64,000 nt of DNA from Gottschalkiaceae bacterium SANA (lineage in GTDB: Bacteria > Bacillota > Clostridia > Tissierellales > GPF-1). The stretch lies in assembly GCA_036323355.1 (NCBI GenBank), contig AP028876.1, positions 682,001 through 746,000 on the forward strand, written 5' to 3'. The notes under the pieces are model-generated. The model was given only the letters and a program-made list of their open reading frames with translations, was not told the origin of the DNA and searched no databases. Numbering within the stretch: position 1 is the stretch's first letter; each line of letters opens with the position of its first letter. Shown here in pieces: positions 16,249-25,086 of the stretch. A program made the translations under genes and the position numbers.

Positions 16249-16746
16249 TTATCTTCTAATTTTGATATTTCCACGTAATAGTGGTGCGAAATTGTTGTAG
16301 CCTTCTTCTGGACCTGAAAGAAGTTTAATTGCGACAGCATCGCATTTGAATTGGCCTGCATAGTCTGAATCATAAAGCATAATGCAGCATGCTCCAGTAG
16401 CTCCACACATATCGGTATATTCGCCATATACCGTACCAATTGCACCTGGTTTGCACGGATCAAAATCAAGAACCATACCACCCTCAACGGTTCCTTTAAT
16501 TTTTACACATTCTTGTTTATCAAAATAAGTAAAGTGACCGGACACATCGTATTCGCAGCATCGATCATCGCAGCAAGGATCCTTTTCAATAACTGCATTG
16601 ATCCCAAATGTGGTTAATGTGCTAGGATGAGCACAAGGGTCTTCGCAATCCATTAGCAGACCACCACCGCGGATTGTACAACCGCTAAGCAGTAACACGG
16701 TTACGACTACAAGTGCCAATACTTTGATGTACTTTTTGGTTTTCAT
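16249..16746 (-). CDS. Cysteine-rich lipoprotein of unknown function
   Basis: I do not recognise this 165-residue protein. It begins with a basic N-terminus and a hydrophobic stretch ending in the lipobox LLSGC, so it should be a membrane-anchored lipoprotein on the outer face. The mature part has at least 13 further Cys residues, several in pairs: DCEDPC, DPCCDDRCCEYD, ATGACC and FKCDA. This is unusual for a secreted protein in an anaerobe and suggests metal binding or disulfide cross-linking. The ATG at 16746 is chosen because AGGAGGAAA precedes it; an upstream ATG at 16773 lacks a good site. A possible promoter lies about 130 bases upstream on the minus strand. Confidence 0.75.
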   Translation of the reverse strand: MKTKKYIKVLALVVVTVLLLSGCTIRGGGLLMDCEDPCAHPSTLTTFGINAVIEKDPCCDDRCCEYDVSGHFTYFDKQECVKIKGTVEGGMVLDFDPCKPGAIGTVYGEYTDMCGATGACCIMLYDSDYAGQFKCDAVAIKLLSGPEEGYNNFAPLLRGNIKIRR

Positions 16747-16881
16747 AGTTTTCCTCCTATTCTTATTGAGCATTTCATGAAATCTCCTCTCAAATCACTA
16801 TGTTCGTAAATAGAAAAAACAATTGCAGAATGAATAAATTGCTACAAAGATAGACTGTTATCGCATAATTTCAACATTCAA

Positions 16882-16911
16882 ATTATACCCGTTATTGTTT
16901 AAATAAATCAA
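16882..16911 (-). promoter_or_regulatory. Possible promoter of the cysteine-rich lipoprotein
   Basis: On the minus strand TTGATT and TATAAT are separated by 18 bases. The leader to the start codon would be about 130 bases long. Confidence 0.45.
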
Positions 16912-17160
16912 TAATAACGAATAAATATAGTTTAATGAAGTGTATTAACAACATATGTTAGATATATATTCCAGAAGAACCAACACGAGCCAAACTTCTG
17001 TGTTAATGGATAATATGGGCGTAAAAACCTTGTTTAGCTAGAATAGTAAGAGATAAAGAAAAGTTTGCAGGAGATACGTGCAAGACTTAGGGCAATTCAT
17101 TTTTCTTTAACGACAAATGATAAGAATGACTAGTATAAGTGATATCTATTCATGTAATTT

Positions 17161-17389
17161 CCAAAGAAGAAGGGTTCGATTAATCATATTTCTGATTCTG
17201 CCTTATCTGCTGCAACAGAGAAAGGCAGAATTGTGCCAAATGTAATTGATATCGTGGAGACTTGGCTTGCCCCTTTATTCTTTCTTCATCATTCTAATTG
17301 GCTTGGTAAAAATGATTACAAGACTTTTCTATGAGATGCGGTCGTTGCAAGGGCTTCGTCATTTGATTAAAACTCACTCAAAAGTTTAG
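17161..17389 (+). pseudogene. Possible decayed small membrane-protein gene
   Basis: Two plus frames give coding-like peptide segments that could join by one frameshift near 17260. The first reads EKGRIVPNVIDIVETWLAPLF and stops at 17334. The second, one base later in frame, reads FFIILIGLVKMITRLFYEMR and stops at 17389. Together they resemble the end of a protein with one hydrophobic helix and a basic tail. No start codon or ribosome-binding site is found upstream. This may be chance. Confidence 0.25.
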
Positions 17390-17490
17390 AAGGTCTGATT
17401 TTGTTGAAAAAAGTTCGTGCAGACGCTAAAAGAATGTTGTATTATGGAGAAGGATAAGTAAACAAATGGATGATATTAGGAGGGGCAAAA

Positions 17491-18438
17491 ATGAGAAAAA
17501 ATATTATGATCGACTGTGATCCGGGGCATGACGATATGATGGCTATTCTGTTAGCATTGGGAAATCCAGATTTTTTCAATGTACTGGGTGTAACCACGGT
17601 GGCAGGCAATCAGACCTTAGAAAAAGTAACGTTGAACTTGAGACGAATTTATACCTACTTGGGAATGAGCACGCCTGCAGCTAGTGGGGCGGCAAAACCG
17701 ATTGCCAGAGAATTGGTTTTGGGCGATCTGGTTCATGGAGAATCCGGTCTTGACGGATGGGACTTCCCAGAACCAACATTTGAGTTGGATTCAACCAATG
17801 CGGTTACCTTTATGCGAGAAAAGATTATGAATTGCGATGGCAAGGTTACCTTGGTGCCTGTGGGACCACTAACGAATATCGGTTTGTTGTTGGCGACATT
17901 CCCGGAAGTCAAAGAAAAAATCGAAGTGATCTCCATTATGGGCGGCTCGATTTATGCGGGCAATATGACGCCGGATGCCGAGTTCAACATTATGGTAGAC
18001 CCAGAAGCGGCATGGATTGTTTTTAAATCAGGAATTCCGGTAATTATGAGTGGATTGGAAGTGACTCATGCTGGTGGAATTACTCATGAGGAAATCGAAT
18101 CCTTGCGTCAAAAAGGCGGTCGTGTATCAAAAATGTGCGGCGATCTTTTAAAGTTTTATGTAAGCTATCATGATGCGGAGGGCTATGCTTCATTCCCATT
18201 GCATGATGTTTGCGCGGTGATGTACTTGTTGAAGCCAGAGATTTTTACCTATCAAGATCTTCAGGTGGAGATTGATTGCAACGATGGTCCAACATTAGGC
18301 CGAACTGCTGCGGATCTTCGCGAGTGGATGCGATATGAGAAACCGAATACACGTGTTTTGGTGGATGTAGACCGGGAAAAATTTATTGAAGTCTTGTTTG
18401 AAGCGGTAAATAAGCTCGATGTGATGTGTGCAGAGTAG
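17491..18438 (+). CDS. Nucleoside hydrolase (inosine-uridine preferring type)
   Basis: The enzyme cleaves the N-glycosidic bond of ribonucleosides to ribose and free base, a salvage step in the cytoplasm. The 315-residue product begins with the calcium- and ribose-binding signature DCDPGHDDMMAILLAL (residues 8-23). It has the conserved VPVGPLTNIGLLL segment, the MGGSIYAGNMTPDAEFNIMVDPEAAW block and a later HDVCAVMYLL with the active-site Asp/His region. The ATG at 17491 is preferred to that at 17470 because AGGAGGGG lies just in front. The next gene, 18 bases downstream, encodes a YczE-like membrane protein and probably shares the transcript. Which nucleoside is preferred cannot be read from the sequence. 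Confidence 0.93.
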   Translation: MRKNIMIDCDPGHDDMMAILLALGNPDFFNVLGVTTVAGNQTLEKVTLNLRRIYTYLGMSTPAASGAAKPIARELVLGDLVHGESGLDGWDFPEPTFELDSTNAVTFMREKIMNCDGKVTLVPVGPLTNIGLLLATFPEVKEKIEVISIMGGSIYAGNMTPDAEFNIMVDPEAAWIVFKSGIPVIMSGLEVTHAGGITHEEIESLRQKGGRVSKMCGDLLKFYVSYHDAEGYASFPLHDVCAVMYLLKPEIFTYQDLQVEIDCNDGPTLGRTAADLREWMRYEKPNTRVLVDVDREKFIEVLFEAVNKLDVMCAE

Positions 18439-18456
18439 GGAAAGAGGGAATAGAAA

Positions 18457-19101
18457 ATGAAAAGCAATATGAAACGACGAGTTGCAGTCTATGTAATTGG
18501 ACTCTTCCTATATACATTGGGAATTGCATTAACAGTGAAAACAGATTTAGGGATTGCGCCAATTAGTACATTTCCCTATGCCTTGTCCTTTATTACACCG
18601 TTTTCCTTTGGCGTAACAACATTCTTTTTGACAATTGCCTATATTTTAATTCAGGTGGTTTTGTTGGGAAAAGAATTCGAGAAGCGGCAATATTTTCAAA
18701 TCGTGGTAGGCATTTTATTCAGTACCTTTATAGATTTTTCGATGATGCTGGTGAAGAATGTTCATCCGGAAACCTATATAAGCCGTATGGGACTTTTGAT
18801 TGCTGGATCCTTTGTTTTGGCTGTGGGTATTGTTCTATCGGTCGTGCCCGACGTTATTACACCACCGGCAGAGGGAGCTATTGGTGCCATCGCTAAAAGA
18901 ACCAATAGAAACTTTGGAAATGTGAAGATTGCATTTGACTCAACGATTGTTATTCTTGCGATTGTTGTATCCATGGTCTTTTTGGGACATTTGGTCGGGT
19001 TCAAGGAAGGAACGATCATTTCTATTCCTGTAACTGGATTTTTTGTGAAGTGGCTTTTGAAGGGCTTCCAAGGAAAACTTGAAAAAATTTGTGGCATGTA
19101 A
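18457..19101 (+). CDS. YczE/YyaS-like integral membrane protein
   Basis: This 214-residue protein has about five membrane helices. Its motifs fit the YczE/YyaS/YitT-related family: LYTLGIALTVKTDLGIAPISTFPYALS at the first helices, a central LGKEFEKRQYFQI loop, and VPDVITPPAEGAIGAIAKRTN in the second half. The family function is not established; some members lie next to transport or nucleoside genes. Here it follows the nucleoside hydrolase by 18 bases, so a role in moving a nucleoside, base or ribose is possible but unproven. A rho-independent terminator follows at once. Confidence 0.8.
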   Translation: MKSNMKRRVAVYVIGLFLYTLGIALTVKTDLGIAPISTFPYALSFITPFSFGVTTFFLTIAYILIQVVLLGKEFEKRQYFQIVVGILFSTFIDFSMMLVKNVHPETYISRMGLLIAGSFVLAVGIVLSVVPDVITPPAEGAIGAIAKRTNRNFGNVKIAFDSTIVILAIVVSMVFLGHLVGFKEGTIISIPVTGFFVKWLLKGFQGKLEKICGM

Positions 19102-19110
19102 GAGTGTAGA

Positions 19111-19138
19111 GTCGGCTAGTTATGTAGCCGGCTTTTTT
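19111..19138 (+). terminator. Terminator after the YczE-like gene
   Basis: GTCGGCTA and TAGCCGGC pair and are followed by TTTTTT. Confidence 0.88.
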
Positions 19139-19225
19139 ATTGGAGAAAAGCCTTGTGATCAGACGGTGCCTTGCATAGAATAAGGGCAGAGAAAGTAAAG
19201 AACGTCTATGGAAGGATCAGTGAAA

Positions 19226-19906
19226 ATGGAAAAAGCAATCACGATTCAGGTGGAGTATCGAAAAAGAAGAAGCTTTGAATTAAAATGGATTAATCCCCAT
19301 GAATTGCGGGTTCGGGTACCTTTAGGTACTTCACGGAAAACCATTGACCAATTGATTCAAGATAAAGACGATTGGATTAATCGGTCAAGAAAGCAAATGC
19401 TGATTAGGGAATCAGAACAGGGGAAAAACTATTTGGAAGCGGAGGTCATTCAGTATTTGGGCAAAGCCAGACCCTTTCGGTGGGAGAAGGCTCAGCATCC
19501 CTTTCAATTGCATATGGGGTTTGAGGCTGTTGTATTGACTGGTGATGGAACGCCAGAAGAGGCACAAGTCTTGATTGAACAGACGTATCGAGAACTGGCG
19601 AAAGAAATTTTCCAAGCGAGGGTCTCTTTTTTTGCTGAACGTTTGGGTGTGAGTGTGAATCAAATTCGTGTGAAATCTCAAAAAACCCGCTGGGGAAGCT
19701 GCAGCAGCAAAGGGAATCTGAACTTCAATTGGCATGCCATTGTGATGCCAATTGAAGTGGTTGACTATTTGGTGGTGCATGAGTGTTGTCATCTGCTTCA
19801 GATGAATCATTCCAAAGAATTTTGGAATTTGGTGGAGTCGATTTGCCCCAATTACAAGGAAGAACGAAAATGGCTGAAGAATCATCATACACAGATCTTG
19901 CCATAA
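19226..19906 (+). CDS. YgjP-like zinc metallopeptidase (M48-related, DUF45)
   Basis: The 226-residue cytoplasmic protein belongs to the YgjP/DUF45 group. It starts with a beta-rich part containing SRKTIDQLIQDKDDWI, then a central TRWGSCSSKGNLNFNWHAI motif typical of the family. The zinc site is VVHECCHLLQMNHSKEFW: an H-E-x-x-H pair and a downstream H in the N-H-S-x-x-F-W block. It ends in the usual W-L-K-N-H segment. These are putative metal-dependent peptidases with few characterised members. An alternative ATG at 19208 is possible; 19226 is chosen for AAGGA upstream. The Nudix gene follows within 36 bases. Confidence 0.88.
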   Translation: MEKAITIQVEYRKRRSFELKWINPHELRVRVPLGTSRKTIDQLIQDKDDWINRSRKQMLIRESEQGKNYLEAEVIQYLGKARPFRWEKAQHPFQLHMGFEAVVLTGDGTPEEAQVLIEQTYRELAKEIFQARVSFFAERLGVSVNQIRVKSQKTRWGSCSSKGNLNFNWHAIVMPIEVVDYLVVHECCHLLQMNHSKEFWNLVESICPNYKEERKWLKNHHTQILP

Positions 19907-19942
19907 TAAAGGTTGATGATAGGTTTTTGACGGGGGACCGAG

Positions 19943-20446
19943 ATGGAAGAACGCTTTATGAAGCCGGCAGCGGCAGGAATTATTGAGAAAATTGAAGATG
20001 GGAAGCGGTATGTTTTGCTTCAGGATCGAGAAAAGGTTGGTGCGGAAGCAGAGGCTGGTTTATGTGAGATTCCAGCAGGAAAAATTCGTGAATTTGAAAA
20101 TATTTATGATTGTTTGCGTCGAGAAATTTGGGAGGAGACAGGATTGACGGTGACTGAGATTGAAGGGGAAGAGAATGCTTTTTGGTTTGAATCCCATGGA
20201 TATCGAGTTCTTCAGTATACGCCCTTTGCAAGTACGCAAAATATTAGTGAGGTTTATCCGATTATGGTGCAGACATTTATTTGCAGAGCGATAGGCAAGC
20301 TTGCAGAGGAGACCAATGAAACGAAAAACTTGCGGTGGGTGGAGATCGAAGTGCTTCAAAATGTGCTTGAAGAAAATTTGGATAATTTTTATCCTATGCA
20401 TGTGATGACACTAAAAAAATATATTTTTTATAATAAACCGGGTTGA
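19943..20446 (+). CDS. Nudix hydrolase
   Basis: The 167-residue protein has a complete Nudix box, GKIREFENIYDCLRREIWEETGL, matching G-x5-E-x7-R-E-x2-E-E-x-G (residues about 47-69), which binds the metal and cleaves nucleoside diphosphate linkages. The N-terminal AAAGIIEK and the central VYPIMVQTFICRAIG strands complete the fold. The substrate is unknown. The stop codon lies inside a terminator hairpin. It is probably co-transcribed with the metallopeptidase gene upstream. Confidence 0.88.
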   Translation: MEERFMKPAAAGIIEKIEDGKRYVLLQDREKVGAEAEAGLCEIPAGKIREFENIYDCLRREIWEETGLTVTEIEGEENAFWFESHGYRVLQYTPFASTQNISEVYPIMVQTFICRAIGKLAEETNETKNLRWVEIEVLQNVLEENLDNFYPMHVMTLKKYIFYNKPG

Positions 20447-20470
20447 TTTTATCAATCCGGTTTATTATAA
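20431..20470 (+). terminator. Terminator hairpin overlapping the end of the Nudix gene
   Basis: TAATAAACCGG and CCGGTTTATTA pair around an inner GTTGAT/ATCAAT stem. The Nudix stop codon (20444-20446) lies in the left half. Confidence 0.7.
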
Positions 20471-20562
20471 AATTAGGTAATAATATTTTTCACAAAACTT
20501 GTAATAATTTGAACTGTTTGAAAGACATAGTCCGAATTACACTGTATGTGAGGGGAGAAGAG

Positions 20563-22686
20563 ATGAATTATCGTCAAGCAATTTTATTAAAAGGATTGAT
20601 TTACAATCAAAAATTAAATTTAGAAACTTGGATGGATACATTTGGTGTGTCCGAAAGAACGATACGAAATGATTTGGAGTATATAGAGAAAATATTATGG
20701 GATAGTGAGTTAAAGATATCCATTGAATATCATGGAAGAAATGTTGATCTTGAAGCATCGAACGAAGAACTGAATCGTTTTTTACGATACATAGATGAAG
20801 AAAACGATATCAAATATCAATTTTCTCCTGAAGAAAGAAAGAAGTATATCTTAATTGAATTGTTGTTTTCAAAAGATTTTGTTACACTTGATGATTTGGC
20901 AGATCGGGCAAAAGTGAGTCGAGGTACGATTATTGCCGATATCAAAGAAATAAAAAAATGGTTAAAAGTTGATCAGATTCGTCTCGAAGGATCGGCACAC
21001 AAGGGAATGAAAATTGAGGGACCAGAAGAGACAAAACGTGAATTAATTGTTTCGTTGATTAAAGACTTTCAACATCAACAGATTGGGATGGTACAATTTG
21101 CTAAAGATGATAGTATTTTGGGAAAAGTTTTCCGAGAAATTGATCTGCGTTTAATCAAGAAGATCATATGTGAGGCGGAAGATTTCTTCGGCCATACGTT
21201 AACCGATATCGCATTTGATAGCTTATTAATTCATATTGGCGTTTCGATATTGAGGCTAGAAAGTGGTCACGAAATCGTATTCGATCAAGAATTGTATGCT
21301 GAAATCAAGGATGAAAAAGTATTCCTGATGGCAAGATATATTGCTCAGTTGATTGAAAGTGAATTAGATATAACCTTGCCAGAAGAAGAATTGGGATATA
21401 TTACATTACACCTTATTGGAAAGAATGATATGCAAGGTGAAACGAAACTATACGAAAAATGGTTAAATATTCAAATCGTATCATCAGAGCTGATAAAAAA
21501 TGTAGGTAATGAATTGAAGATTGACTTCAAGGATGATGATCGCTTATATGAAGGTTTAATCAAACATATTAATACTGCGATTTATCGAATTAAGAATCAT
21601 ATGATCTTAAGAAATCCCCTGCTAAAAGAAATATTAGAAAATTATTTTGAAATATATCAAGCGGTTGTTACTCATATTTCTCCAATTGAGAAATTTGTAG
21701 ATACAACAATAACGGACGATGAAATTGCGTATTTGGTCATGCATTTTGGTGCCTCGGTCGAGAGGAAAAGGCAAGTTTTATTGATTCCAAAGGTCTTAAT
21801 TGTTTGTAGTACAGGGATGGGGACTGCCCAGGTAGTTTTGCAGCGATTGAATCAGCATTTTCACTTGCATATTGTAGGTGTAATTGGATTTCATGAATTG
21901 ACTAAATATGAATCAGGATCGGAACTTGATTTAATTATTACGACGGTGCCAATAAAGAGCAAATTTCCATCTATTCGGGTGAGCCCTTTTTTGACCGATG
22001 AGAATGTAACGGATCTGAAGAGATACTTTAATCATAATCGGATGAACTGTAATCTTGAGAAAGGAGAGCAGCAAAGCCTAGAAATATCGGATGCACTAGA
22101 GAAACTATATTGCTTGGCCGATGAATGCATAAATAAAGAATTAAAAAATAGAATGAAATTTGAATTAAATAAAGTTGATCGATATTTTGTAAAACGTCAT
22201 AAAAAGGAGGCACAGCCGTTGTTGAGTGAAGTTCTAACTGAAAGCAAAGTGAAATTGAAGGTTGAATGTGATAATTGGAGAGAGGCCGTGCAATCTGCAG
22301 GTGAGTTATTATATGAAGCAGATTGTGTCACGAAAGAATATATTGATGAAATGATACAATCGGTTATCGATTTGGGTCCTTATGTAGTGATTACTAAGCA
22401 TGTTGCGATTCCGCATGCTCGACCTGAAAAGGGAGCGAAACGAATTGGGATTAGCTTGGTTTCGCTAAAGAATCCTGTGAATTTCGGCAATAAAGAAAAT
22501 GACCCTGTGAAATATGTTTTTGGATTAAGTGCAGTTGATGCTAAGACACATATGAAGGCATTATCGGAATTAGTTGAGCTACTAGAAGTAGATGAATTTT
22601 ATCGGGCGATAGATCTTGCTCATAGCCCTAGTGAGGTCTTTAAATATATTGTCAAATTTGAAGAGAGAAAGGAGGGGATAAGATGA
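20563..22686 (+). CDS. BglG/MtlR-type PTS transcriptional regulator (PRD, EIIB and EIIA domains)
   Basis: This 707-residue protein is a PTS-controlled activator. Two N-terminal helix-turn-helix domains (about residues 1-65 and 105-155) are followed by PRD1 (about 185-290, with H224 and H283) and PRD2 (about 300-400, with H335 and H394), the phosphorylation sites. Next come a GatB-like EIIB domain (about 410-500, C415 in VLIVCSTGMG) and a C-terminal EIIA type 2 domain (about 560-705, with His in VAIPHARPE). Phosphorylation by HPr or the EII proteins would report sugar availability. It overlaps the EIIB gene by four bases (ATGA), so it probably controls this operon. The ATG at 20563 is preferred for the AGGGGAG before it. 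Confidence 0.92.
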   Translation: MNYRQAILLKGLIYNQKLNLETWMDTFGVSERTIRNDLEYIEKILWDSELKISIEYHGRNVDLEASNEELNRFLRYIDEENDIKYQFSPEERKKYILIELLFSKDFVTLDDLADRAKVSRGTIIADIKEIKKWLKVDQIRLEGSAHKGMKIEGPEETKRELIVSLIKDFQHQQIGMVQFAKDDSILGKVFREIDLRLIKKIICEAEDFFGHTLTDIAFDSLLIHIGVSILRLESGHEIVFDQELYAEIKDEKVFLMARYIAQLIESELDITLPEEELGYITLHLIGKNDMQGETKLYEKWLNIQIVSSELIKNVGNELKIDFKDDDRLYEGLIKHINTAIYRIKNHMILRNPLLKEILENYFEIYQAVVTHISPIEKFVDTTITDDEIAYLVMHFGASVERKRQVLLIPKVLIVCSTGMGTAQVVLQRLNQHFHLHIVGVIGFHELTKYESGSELDLIITTVPIKSKFPSIRVSPFLTDENVTDLKRYFNHNRMNCNLEKGEQQSLEISDALEKLYCLADECINKELKNRMKFELNKVDRYFVKRHKKEAQPLLSEVLTESKVKLKVECDNWREAVQSAGELLYEADCVTKEYIDEMIQSVIDLGPYVVITKHVAIPHARPEKGAKRIGISLVSLKNPVNFGNKENDPVKYVFGLSAVDAKTHMKALSELVELLEVDEFYRAIDLAHSPSEVFKYIVKFEERKEGIR

Positions 22687-22961
22687 AAACAGGGTTAGTA
22701 CTTTGCAGGACTGGTATGGGGAGTAGTATGATGCTTAGAATCAAACTCGATCAAGTAATTGCAGAGAATAATTTTCCGCTTGAATTATCGCATGATGTTA
22801 TGAGTGGGGCAAATTCTTACAATGTTGATTTAATCATTACGATGAAAGACCTTGTTTCAGAATTTAAAGACTCGGGAGTTTATGTTATTGGTATTTTGGA
22901 TATCATGGATAAACAGTACATGAAGGCGGAATTAATGAAGTTTTTTGAATCAACAACTTAA
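22683..22961 (+). CDS. PTS EIIB component, ascorbate (Ula/Sga) type
   Basis: The 92-residue protein is a free PTS EIIB domain. Its N-terminal phosphoryl-accepting Cys is C8 in VLCRTGMGSS, the usual P-loop of lactose/ascorbate-type EIIB. It receives phosphate from EIIA and passes it to the sugar during EIIC transport. It overlaps the regulator gene by four bases and is followed after 15 bases by the EIIC gene. No free EIIA gene of this type is in the operon; the EIIA-like domain at the C-terminus of the regulator, or one encoded elsewhere, may supply it. Confidence 0.9.
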   Translation: MKTGLVLCRTGMGSSMMLRIKLDQVIAENNFPLELSHDVMSGANSYNVDLIITMKDLVSEFKDSGVYVIGILDIMDKQYMKAELMKFFESTT

Positions 22962-22976
22962 GATTGGAGGAAAATA

Positions 22977-24260
22977 ATGGAAATTCTATCTAATTTACTT
23001 AAATTTATTGTATTTGATGTTTTGGGTCAAGCTTCGTTATTAGTAGGAACAATGGCTTTAATTGGGTTATTGTTGCAGAAGAAATCATCTGTCGCGGTGA
23101 TTACGGGAACGTTTAAAACAGTTGTTGGATTTTTGATCTTTGGGGCTGGTGCTGGGGTTGCAGTTGGTGCTCTAGCGAATTTTCAAACATTATTTTCAGA
23201 AGGATTTAATGTGCAAGGTGTTTTGCCTTTAGCGGAAGCTGTAACGGCGATGGCACAGACACAGTTTCCAGCAGTAATTGCACTTGTAATGGTATTGGGA
23301 TTTGTGATGAACCTTATCATCGCCCGATTAACGAGATTTAAGTATATTTTTCTAACTGGACAGCACAATCTATTTTTAGCTGCTATGCTAACCGTGATTT
23401 TTAAAGCTTTGGGACTCAGTGATGGAGTAACAGTTGTATTGGGTGCGATTTTCTTAGGATTATCAGCGTCAATGTATCCTTCGATTGCTCAACCATTTAT
23501 GAGAAAAATTACGGGCCATGATGAAATAGCGATGGGACATTATTGTACAATCGCATATGCAATATCTGGTTGGATTGGATCGAAAGTTGGAGATCCAAAG
23601 AAAAGCACGGAATCCATTGTTTTACCTGGATGGCTTGCGATTTTCAAGGATTACATTATGTCGGTCGCGATTTCCATTGGTATTTTTTACTATATTTCAG
23701 CATTTGCAGCTGGAAGAACAAAGGTAGAAGCGATTGCTGGTGGAACACATTGGCTGTTGTATCCATTGATTCAGGCGCTTACCTTTACAGCGGCACTTTA
23801 TGTAATTATTACTGGGGTACGGATGTTGTTAGGTGAGATTGTGCCTGCCTTTGTTGGTATTTCGGAAAAATTTATTCCAAATGCTAAACCAGCTTTAGAC
23901 TGCCCTGTAGTATTTCCATATGCACCAACTGCTACTGTAGTAGGATTCATTTCAGCATATGTTGCTGGTTTGCTTTGTATGGTAATTTTCGCAGCAATTG
24001 GATGGCCTGTAATTATACCAGTTGCAATACCATATTTCTTTATCGGTGCGACTGCGGGTGTATTTGGTAATGCAACAGGTGGCTGGAAAGGTGCAGTTGT
24101 TGGTAGCTTTGTTACAGGAATTCTAATTGCAGTGGGACCTGCATTAATGTATCCAGTGATGGAATCAATTGGTTTGACAGGAACTGGATTTCCAGAAACA
24201 GACTTTAACTTTTTAGGCTTAATCCTGTTTAACATTGGGAAGCTATTTGGCTTAGCGTAG
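22977..24260 (+). CDS. PTS EIIC component, ascorbate (UlaA/SgaT) type
   Basis: This 427-residue protein has 10 or more predicted membrane helices. Its conserved segments match the ascorbate-type EIIC family: IGLLLQKKSSVAVITGTFKTVVGF near the N-terminus, LVMVLGFVMNLIIARLTRFKYIFLTGQHNL, a central AYAISGWIGSKVGDP motif, and a glycine-rich C-terminal half with FFIGATAGVFGNATGG. It would carry the sugar across the membrane during phosphorylation. The substrate may be L-ascorbate or another acidic or pentose-like sugar; the downstream transketolase pair fits a product that enters the pentose phosphate pathway. GGAGG lies seven bases before the ATG. Confidence 0.92.
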   Translation: MEILSNLLKFIVFDVLGQASLLVGTMALIGLLLQKKSSVAVITGTFKTVVGFLIFGAGAGVAVGALANFQTLFSEGFNVQGVLPLAEAVTAMAQTQFPAVIALVMVLGFVMNLIIARLTRFKYIFLTGQHNLFLAAMLTVIFKALGLSDGVTVVLGAIFLGLSASMYPSIAQPFMRKITGHDEIAMGHYCTIAYAISGWIGSKVGDPKKSTESIVLPGWLAIFKDYIMSVAISIGIFYYISAFAAGRTKVEAIAGGTHWLLYPLIQALTFTAALYVIITGVRMLLGEIVPAFVGISEKFIPNAKPALDCPVVFPYAPTATVVGFISAYVAGLLCMVIFAAIGWPVIIPVAIPYFFIGATAGVFGNATGGWKGAVVGSFVTGILIAVGPALMYPVMESIGLTGTGFPETDFNFLGLILFNIGKLFGLA

Positions 24261-24270
24261 GAGGAACAAA

Positions 24271-25086
24271 ATGCTTTTGAATATCGCGGAATTATCCGTA
24301 AAATCACAAGAATATAGAAAACAGATTATTAAAATGATCTATGATGGTGGAGCGGGTCACCCGGGTGGTGCTTTATCCTGTATTGATTTTCTGAATGTTG
24401 TTTATCAGGATGAAGTTGATTTTAGCAAAAAACATCGATCACGGGTTGTGTTGTCGAAAGGACATGCAGTACCAGCTCAGTATGCGATATTGCATGATTT
24501 TGGATTTATAGCTGAATCTGAAATGAAAGGATTTCGAAATATCGATTCGCGGCTAGAGGGTCATCCACACGCATTATCGATTCCACAAACCGATGCAACA
24601 ACGGGACTTTTAGGTCAAGGGCTATCGATTGGTGTTGGTATGGCGATGGGAAAGAAGATTAATAAAGATGAGAGCCGAGTATTTGTCATTTTAGGTGATG
24701 GCGAAATGCAAGAGGGACAGATTTGGGAAGCAATTATGGAAGCAGGTCATTATGGTCTATCCAATTTGGTTGTGTTTGTTGATAAGAATGGTCTTTCATC
24801 GCATTGTAAAGCCTGTGAACAAATGAATATTGATCCTCTTGATGAAAAATTCAAAGCATTTAATTGGAATGCAACAGAAATTGATGGCCATGACTTTCAT
24901 GCAATTCGATCCGCAATTAATTGTGCGAAAAATGAAGAGTATAAACCAACAGTCATCATAGCGAAAACCGTAAAAGGAAAAGGGGTTTCTTTTATGGAAA
25001 ACAACCCTCAATGGCATAGTGGTGTTATTTCGGATGAGGAATATGAAATTGCAATGCAGGACTTAGCAACGATGGGGGTAGAATGA
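24271..25086 (+). CDS. Transketolase, N-terminal subunit
   Basis: The 271-residue subunit carries the thiamine-diphosphate pyrophosphate-binding domain of a split transketolase. It has the motif GGAGHPGGALSCIDFLNVVY, the HGHA-like VVLSKGHAVPAQYAIL, and the TPP metal motif GDGEMQEGQIWEA, ending in KTVKGKGVSFMENNPQWHSG. With the next gene it transfers two-carbon units between sugar phosphates. AGGAGG precedes the start. It overlaps the C-terminal subunit gene by four bases (ATGA), so the two are made in equal amounts. Its place behind the ascorbate-type PTS suggests dedicated use for the imported sugar. Confidence 0.93.
   Translation: MLLNIAELSVKSQEYRKQIIKMIYDGGAGHPGGALSCIDFLNVVYQDEVDFSKKHRSRVVLSKGHAVPAQYAILHDFGFIAESEMKGFRNIDSRLEGHPHALSIPQTDATTGLLGQGLSIGVGMAMGKKINKDESRVFVILGDGEMQEGQIWEAIMEAGHYGLSNLVVFVDKNGLSSHCKACEQMNIDPLDEKFKAFNWNATEIDGHDFHAIRSAINCAKNEEYKPTVIIAKTVKGKGVSFMENNPQWHSGVISDEEYEIAMQDLATMGVE

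Larger units (their letters stand above)
16774..17490. other. AT-rich intergenic region of about 700 bases
   Basis: This gap separates the minus-strand lipoprotein from the plus-strand nucleoside hydrolase. It is AT-rich. It contains a possible minus-strand promoter (16882-16911) and a short decayed coding-like stretch (17161-17389). I see no tRNA, clear riboswitch or strong terminator. Confidence 0.6.
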
